Assembly (NCBI GenBank): GCA_001566295.1
Contig: KQ964252.1
Span: 558,001 to 622,000 of the forward strand
DNA length: 64,000 nt
Direction of reading: 5' to 3'
Source of the DNA: Microdochium bolleyi
Taxonomy: Eukaryota > Ascomycota > Sordariomycetes > Xylariales > Microdochiaceae
Position 1 is the stretch's first letter. Each line of letters opens with the position of its first letter. The notes under the pieces are model-generated. The model did not search any database and was not told the DNA's origin. It was given only the letters and a program-made list of their open reading frames with translations. This document shows positions 56,851 to 64,000 of this stretch, piece by piece. The position numbers and the translations under genes are program-made.

Positions 56851-59753
56851 AACGAGCTTGCGTCGACACTGCCGAACAGGATCTCTGGATCCCTCGCCAG
56901 ATCTTCATGATAGACAGAAGTACGACGTCTGGGCAGAACCTTCTGTCGACAGGCCGAAGTAATACCATGCTATAAAGACATGGCATCCCAGCTTCCTCCT
57001 CCGATCGTTCCTCTTCTTGGACCGGAAGCGTCCAAACTGAGTTTCCCAGCCACGCGATATCCGCTCGACCGTTGGGAGATTCGGATCGCGTGCAGATCTT
57101 GTTGCATGAAAACAGCTATTCACGCTCTCGCCCTCATTCGATGCCAGGAGCCATGCGGCCTGAGCAGACCAGAGCGCATACGATGTACTTTCGTCTCAAC
57201 AAGGCCGAACCAATCCATGGATGTTACCTGCTTAGTCACATTCGCAAGGCGTCAAATTGCTGACCTCGGATTTAGATGGGGCCACGCTTGCGCCCAATTG
57301 GCTGACCGACTTTTGGGCAACTCTCCACATGGCATTCGAGTCAGGCTTGGGTGCATTGCTACCCAACGGAGCTTGCCTGCTTGCCCTCGCCTGCCATACG
57401 AATATCCACAATGAATAATTCCACAAGCGGCGTTGGAGTGCCGTGCTGTATATGCGGTGCGTGCTTACGGCGTTGGCGGCTGATGGGTAGGGTATGATAT
57501 GAGTATTCTCGGAAACAGTCAGGCAGCAGTCACGATGTCCGGGGCGGCTGCTGGTGCTTTCGCTTCACGTTAGGACACAAAAGGGACACACAACAGGCAA
57601 ATGGGCATTTCCGTGAATCAGTCAGAACTCGCAACGTTCAACACATCAGTTCCATACGGTTGCGTCCAAAAAAATAGATCAGGGAGGATCGAGAAGCATG
57701 TCACGGGATCCTGAAACTCATTTTCCGTTGACTCTGGCTCATCACCTCAGCGACAGTTGATGAGCAAATGAGAACAGGACACATCATGACAAGACAAAAG
57801 GACCGACGTACTGAGATGCGTATCCGGCGCATACACGTCGCGGATTGCCGCTCTTGGCTGTGTTTCACGTCGTCCGTGAAGGAGAGACGTCCGTGTTGCC
57901 TATCATCGATGCTGTGCCTTTCCGACGTCCCGCCGCCGCGTGAAATGGGCTTTTTGAGCCAAAGTATAAATGCAGGTGATCGGCACGGAAATCAGATGGA
58001 TGGCACTCCCGGCATAGACTTCTACTGACGAGAGAAAATTCTGCAAATTCACGACGACGCTGATATTGGAGGTTGGGAGTTTTACCTCGGCAATCACCTC
58101 ACAACGTGCGGTTTTCTGTTGTTGACCGGTACTTATCTTTTGCCACGACGAGCGACACATGACTGTTTCTACCTGGCTTGAAGAATATTCTTGTGGTTTA
58201 CCGGCAGCGACCAAGAAGATCGTTGTTCATGTGGACCATATCACGGGCCAGGCTACCGACGAACTTCACAGGAATATCCTGAATCACGGACGCAACATTG
58301 GTGCTTTGTCAGGAACATATCGCCTGATCAACGCCAAAGTCGGCTTACACGACTGAATCGCCAGTTTTCGTCTGTTTTGCGGGCGAGCCGATCGTCCTCA
58401 CACACTTTCTCTTCGAGCAGGCTAGCACTCACCACTCAACGGCGGGAGCAGTCCCACATATGTTGTCAAACGACGATCTCCCAGCCTTTTTTCTCCAGGA
58501 ACTACCCTAGGGTACGATAGGGTACGCTTAGAAAGCCCGCTACTGCCCCTTGGTTGGTACCCAAGCCAGCCGGGAGAGCCCTGCCAGCGGCAGAACCTCG
58601 CGACGTCGAGATTCCAGAACGCACTCCTTGTTTGCCGGTCGGCGTCGTTTGTGCGGGCAGACCGTCTGTGCAAGCCCAGGTGGGAATCCAGGTCGGGAGA
58701 AGAACACCAATAGCCTGGGCCCGTAGAAGCTGGGCGTTGGTGCTGCACGGGTGCATCAGAGGCCACCACACGCAGCCAACCAGGCACGACCACGCACACA
58801 AGCTGCAGTCACGCTCCTCCACCGGGCTGCACTATCACCAGCTGCCCCTGCCGCCGATTGGCCTGCATCTCGTCGGTGCATCCAGAGTGCGATTCTGCGT
58901 TTTCCTATCCAGGCTCAGCATCAATATCGGCACGCCTGCAGAGTGCAGTGCTGCTTGTTGTCTGTCGTCGGCGCATGCCTCGCCCAGCTCGTCGTTCTCG
59001 CTCGACCCGTAGCAGGTGTTCCGGCACCAGGCCTGACTGATTGGACTGCGCGAGCCCTGCCGTGCGACACGACACCACCAGACCAGGCAGACAGGACTCG
59101 CGGGAGGCAGCTGCCCTGCTCGAGACTCGCCACCCGGTCGAGACTGGCCGCAGCGCATCGCAGCATCCCTGCTCGCTGGCCGCCTTGGTGACGCGATCAG
59201 GCCCGGTCCAGGCCAATCACGGGAGCTTGCACTCCTTGACGTGAGCCTGGCAGCCAGGCTCTGCTCGCCCAGGTTGTCAGACCCAGACCCTGAACGGCGC
59301 CCGCGTGCGCAGGCTGCGCTGCCCAGCGGCGTCGTCGGGCTTGGGCTTGGTGCTCGGTCGCCCTCTTGGGCCTGGGGGCCACCACTCCTCGCACCACCAC
59401 TACACCCACGGCGGGCCACCACCCCCTCTACTCCACTCCCACGCCCTCTCGCTCCCACGCCGCTCCTCTCACAACCACGCGCTCAAGCGCCCGCCCACCA
59501 CCACCGCACCCTGCCTGCTGCCTTTTCTCCCCCCGACCACCCGCTCCTCTCCCCAGCACCACGTCCTGCCCGACGCCCGACTCTGCGCTCCTCCTCTTCG
59601 CTTCGACTCCTCCCATCTCAACGCCAGCCCGTCGACGCCCCTTCCTCTCCTCTCTCCTCTGCACTCCTCATCGACGGTCTTCTTTCCTCCCCGCCTGCCT
59701 CTCCGTCGCCTCTCTCACGCTCTCGTCGAACACCCATCCTCCGCCGGACCAAC
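56851..59753. other. 2.9-kb intergenic region
   Basis: No convincing gene. A perfect palindrome TACCCTAGGGTA lies at 58504-58515, with GATAGGGTACG right after. A TATAAAT sits near 57,964. A 65-codon ATG frame at 58159-58356 was not accepted. From about 59,390 to 59,750 the plus strand is almost pure pyrimidine plus CCACCAC words, which looks like the promoter and long leader of the RfeG-like gene. Confidence 0.5.
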
Positions 59754-61122
59754 ATGTCGAGAAGAACAGGCCCCGCCGCCCCCGCGGCGCCAACCTCCAG
59801 CCGCCAGAACGAGTACTTCGTTCCCAGAGATGGCATAGACCGCGAGGTCATTACGGCCGACATCTGCCGCTATCTCGGAAACGATGCACTCGTTCGGCCG
59901 GGCACATACGAGGTATGTTCACATCGCTGTCGCAACCACCATTCACGGCGCGACGTCGCTGTCGTCTATTACAAACACTGACATGCCCTTTCCAACAGAA
60001 CCCTGGCACCGGACAGGTCATCCAGGGTTACTTCATCAACGCCTACCGTAACCTTACAACAGTGAGCACACTCTCTTGGGGAGTGCCTGACCACCTTGAG
60101 CCGGTCTGGGTATTACGAGCGCCCAAGCTGACAGCGTCCGTTCCTAGGCCATGATTGAGGATCTCAAGGCAGACTCTGCTCGATGGGACCAAGAAAGGCG
60201 GCAGCATTCTGCCCAGCGCAGTACTGCCGGAGGTACTATGGCCTCGAGAGACTCGAAAACAATGCAGGCCAGACAATCTAACTCCCCCGCAGTCCAGTAC
60301 AGAAACTCAGAGACGCACTCGTCTCGGCAGTATTTTGGACCTTCGGACAGCGCTCCGTCAGGATATACCCAGCAGGATCCCAGGGACCAGTATGACAGTT
60401 CCGGCCCGCGGTATCCAGGAACCGGCTCCGCCGGCTACACTGGAGCATCCAGCGGAAACTTTCAGGGCCAGAGCTATGGCGGCCAGCCAGGATATGGTGC
60501 TCCGCCGCAACAGAACTACCCTGCGCAGTCGCCCCAGCACCAGCAGCAGCCAGGCAACATGCAGCAGTTCTCTGGACACCCCCAAGTCCCCCATGGCCAA
60601 TTCTCCCAGCAAGGACAGTATCCTCCGTACCAGGACGTTGGCGCGAACTCCATGGTTCGTCCAGGCCAGAGTGTCGACACAGCGATGGGAGGTTATGACC
60701 AGTACCCCCCGAGGGATCCTAGGGATTCCCGTGGCATCCCGGTAACCGCCGTGCCCGTTTCTCGATCATCCTTTGCCACGAGCGGAACGTCCCAACAACA
60801 AGCCTTCCAAGGAGCACAAGGTGGCCCCGGCTTCTACCCGCCTGGATCATCCTCCGGTCAGCAACAGTTTGGCGCGCAGCCGCATGACCCCTTCTATGGA
60901 CGTGGCGGCTATCCTCAGGAGCCCCAACAGTTCGAGTCTACTCCTGCGCCATCGCGGACCCCGACGTCAACGGCACCAGTATCCCAGGCACCTCCCACCG
61001 CCCCTTCCAGTTCTCACCGTCGTGAGCGGGACTCACGCGACAGTGTTGAGCGGTCAGATGCTCGGCATAGCCATCGGTCTGATCGCCCTGGCTCGGACCG
61101 TCACCCATCGCGTCGGCCATAA
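59754..61122 (+). CDS. RfeG-like putative transcription factor
   Basis: Three exons (59754-59912, 59999-60061, 60148-61122) give 398 residues; the middle exon is only 63 bases and all joins are phase 0. The conserved N-terminal 100 residues read EYFVPRDGIDREVITADICRYLGNDALVRPG, then NPGTGQVIQGYFINAYRNLTT, then AMIEDLKADSARWDQERR. That is the signature of fungal proteins annotated as RfeG, named from Aspergillus nidulans. The rest is Gln/Gly/Pro/Tyr/Ser-rich low complexity (QSYGGQPGYGAPPQQNY), prion-like in composition. It ends in an Arg/Ser/Asp-rich tail (SHRRERDSRDSVERSDARHS). The RfeG name implies transcription regulation, but DNA binding is not evident from a known domain here. The RS-type tail would also suit RNA-related condensates. 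Confidence 0.88.
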
Positions 61123-64000
61123 GCGAAGCCACATTGTACCTCTAGTGACTACCCCAACCCTTGCTTGCACTTCCTGCATCTGGGGCACCGGACTCTTGCA
61201 CAGCATGATACACCAAATCACGATTTTGCTTCCTTCTCCATCGATGAGCACTCGACTGGACATCGGCACATGGCCTTGACGACTTTCTTATTCACGAAGA
61301 TTTCCCTGGACCGGACTCGGCGCACGATGATGGACTTCGTTTTGCTTCCTTGACGACCTGCATGTGGATGGCATTCCACCATTTCTTTTTGCTTTTCCGT
61401 TTCCTCCAGGCGATACGTTACCATTTGGATGCCCAAAATTTTCTCCCCTGTTTTCGCATCCACAAGCGGATCTCCGAAGACGCGTTAATGCTATTTCCTG
61501 AATGATATCGCCGGCCCGCTTGCTGTCCGGATCCAGCCGCTTGGTGGCAGGCTCTTTGATTTCTCGTTTCCTGGCTTTCTCTTCTCGGTCCCTGGCAACC
61601 ATGGATGGTGTCACGGTGAGGTGTCTCTGACGATACACTAATAGACAGGGCTCGAGATCCGGACAGCAAGGTGAGCGCCGCGGGTTGTATATATATGGTA
61701 CAACTAAAGGACTCTTTTCTTCTTCATATTGCATCTTCTGGCACCCTCCGTGGAAAATGCTTGGTGTCATGACTTCTAACCGCACAGCTCTTCTCTTCCT
61801 CTGGACACTTGGCCAAGGATGGACACCTGGATTGGACACCCATGGAATTCCCTGGACTCACGATCGCCGGCTTACAGCACAATTTGCTCTCCCTTGGACT
61901 TCCCCCTGGATACCCTGGAACTTTTGATCATCCCATGGACTCAACCACGTTGGAACTTTGCTTTACCCCTCGCTCGCGAGGTTGACCTTCGGGCCGCCAC
62001 GGACACTGGCACCAGACGATCCTAGTCTGCGTTCAAAGATGAAATTACTTCGTGGCTACTGCTACCAAACGCCACCTAGGTAAGTCGGGGCGCCTGCCTC
62101 TGATTTCGGGACACAACGACATAGTTGCGACTTGTAATGCCCTGTTGGACTTCGTGGATCAACCGATCCTCTTATCTCTGGACTACGGGGACGTCTTCTG
62201 GTCCTTCCTTTGGACAGTCATAACCTGCCTGCGAGGCGAGTTGGATTTGGACAATGTGCTATTCCCGGCCGCCCACCTGGGATCATGCAGCAGGACTTGG
62301 GTTTTGTTACCACATCGACAATGTAGGCACTGCTTGTAGCTCGCGACTACCCCGGACCTTATTTACTTCCTGACTTCTTGATATCTGCTCTGCCAAATCA
62401 CGAAAACACCCGGACTCGACTTGGTTTTTTGTTTCCCGCACGACTCTAGTCAATCCGGTTACGCTTTGAGTCCTTATCATGGACGACAGTCTGTTTTTCG
62501 GACATCAAATGCAGAAGTACACACCACCCCGGGATTTGTCGCCTTCCCTCACTCAACCTTGAACCGATGGACCGCACCAATATGATGCCACTGCCTGCCC
62601 CATCGGAATCAGAGGATTGGATTCGGACTGGCCGCGGCTGGACTGCGCAGGTGCCACTGTTCGCGAACGACACCTCTATTGGTTCGGAACTCGCGCATTT
62701 CCCTTGCCAAGAGGATTGAGGGATGTTCACCCAGCGTCGGCATCTTAGTACCTTGCCTTGTCCACCTTACAGGACACAGTCTGGACTGTTCCCTTCCCGG
62801 ATTGGGACCCACTACCACCAATCAACCCTGGACCTCCTTTTCGGACGACATGTCTCTACCGGGTTTTCTTTACTGTGTGGTAGACTTCCGGGAGTAGAAT
62901 CGCCGTGTTTGTGATGAGGTCGTGCTGGGCGTTTCTTTGTCTCCGTTGTCTGGCAGTACCATCTGTGTACGGTGTTGTGTGTCGTGTTTGCTCAGGCGGG
63001 GTAGTTGTAGCAGATGGGATCAAACGGGAGTGGACTGGTTGGGAGCCGGGTTTGTGTCTGGAGGTGGGTTGTTGTCGCTGTTGTTGGCGCATGTTGGGAC
63101 GGGTGAATTGTGAAGCACGGGTTGGGTCTCGTCGAGAGTATCAGGGCCTTCCTTCCATCCTCGTTGTGTACTTTTCGTCATGTGCAGCGGTGTTTAACTA
63201 CTATAAAGCGGCGTGGGCGGGGAAACCGATGGGGTGTTAATGCCAGAAGGATGACGTGTGTCTCTTATATTATGTGTGTTGGATATTGTCACTGCTGCTC
63301 GTGATTTGTGTCTCGTGCTGCTGCTACCAGGCCGCCATCGTCGTTGTTGTCGTTGTCGTGTTGTGTCGACTTAAAAACCTTTTGGCCTGGTCTACCTGCA
63401 AGTCAAGTATCCGGAGGGTAACGGACAGAAACTCCTGCTCACACACGGGTGTAAGTCCTTCAAATAAGGTCTCGCGGTGATCATCTACGGCTTATAATAC
63501 TACAAAACATCCAGGTTCGTGCCTTTGTGGACGGCTTATTGCCTGCCCGCCTTGATTTTCCTTTCTTGCTTCGAAGGAGCAGGCTCGGGTTCTGTAGCGG
63601 CTGGTCTCTCTTTGTGCGGACGCGGAGAGACCTTCCTTCGCCTGCGTGACCAACAGGCCTAGACACTCTGGTGCAGAGCAGCTTTCAACTGTCGCCTGCT
63701 ACGCTATTGCTTACGATTGAAGAATATATCCTCCTATTGGTGATTGCGTACACACACGATAGTTATCCTCGTCCTGGACAAGAGACGACGTTGACATGGT
63801 GCAAAGCCAGGCATAAAAAAGTGGGACCTCGTCGTTCTTTCGATTCACAACAAAGCCTGGCCTGGAGCAACGTTGTTTTTGTTTTTCCTCGTTCCTGCTT
63901 GGTGGGGTCGGGTTTCCCTTCGATCCAGATTTCAAGGGGGGCAGCAGGGGTCCAAGGCAAGAAAACAAAGCAAGACTCTGGAGGGGTCCCTCAGGTCCTC
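61123..64000. other. 2.9-kb terminal region without a recognised gene
   Basis: It probably begins with the 3' untranslated region of the RfeG-like gene. From about 61,790 to 61,950 the words TGGAC and CCTGGA recur many times. From 62,900 to 63,480 the plus strand is G/T-rich, which makes chance frames look rich in Cys and Val. An imperfect GTC/GTT triplet run lies near 63,340-63,360. It may be the long leader of a gene beyond the window. Confidence 0.4.

Noticed and set aside
58159..58356. 65-codon ATG frame (MTVSTWLEEYSCG...)
   Set aside because: Reasonable amino-acid mix but no family, splice or promoter support; too short to accept without transcripts.
62905..63240. Plus-strand frame rich in Cys with a signal-like start
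   Set aside because: The local G/T-rich composition makes Cys, Val, Trp and Gly frequent in this frame; no family or intron support.

Overview
The window reads as ordinary nuclear DNA of a filamentous ascomycete (Pezizomycotina, most likely a sordariomycete). Genes are GC-rich and lie on both strands. They are split by short introns (about 40-120 bases) with GTRAGT-like donors, YAG acceptors and occasional CTAAC branch sites, and many start codons follow C/A- or pyrimidine-rich leaders. The family content is also filamentous-fungal: an RfeG-type factor, a Pfa5-type palmitoyltransferase, a Clr5-ankyrin protein, a DUF3632 protein, an Flc/TRP-like channel and the two-domain fungal ATP sulfurylase. 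I found no transposon, CRISPR array, rRNA or convincing tRNA.

Layout. 0-13 kb: a decayed coding relic, a PEP-mutase/isocitrate-lyase superfamily enzyme, a UBE2Z-like E2 (minus), a protoglobin-domain protein, a large Clr5-ankyrin protein (minus) and a DUF3632 protein (minus). 13-25 kb: a small orphan protein, an intracellular ricin-type beta-trefoil lectin with a TATA promoter, a phenol-hydroxylase-type FAD monooxygenase, an F-box-like protein (minus) and an EI24/Rrt8-type membrane protein. 25.8-34.7 kb is one giant secreted Ser/Thr-rich mucin-like protein with an internal tandem repeat. 35.7-42.4 kb: a polyproline protein of unknown function (minus) and ATP sulfurylase (minus). 45.6-50.6 kb: an Flc/TRP-like membrane protein and a second F-box-like protein. 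51-61 kb: a tiny two-exon Cys-rich zinc-ribbon-like protein (minus), Pfa5-type DHHC palmitoyltransferase, DNA polymerase eta and an RfeG-like protein. The last 2.9 kb holds no recognisable gene.

The genes do not form a recognisable pathway or secondary-metabolite cluster; most look like independent housekeeping or lineage-variable loci. The points most worth a second look are the mucin (new-looking repeat and an uncertain C-terminus), the fungal protoglobin, the overlooked 56-residue Cys-rich gene, the Clr5-ankyrin gene with an unresolved break inside its Clr5 domain, and clustered short palindromes between 43.9 and 45.1 kb. Exon boundaries were placed by eye from splice consensus and frame continuity, not by computation.
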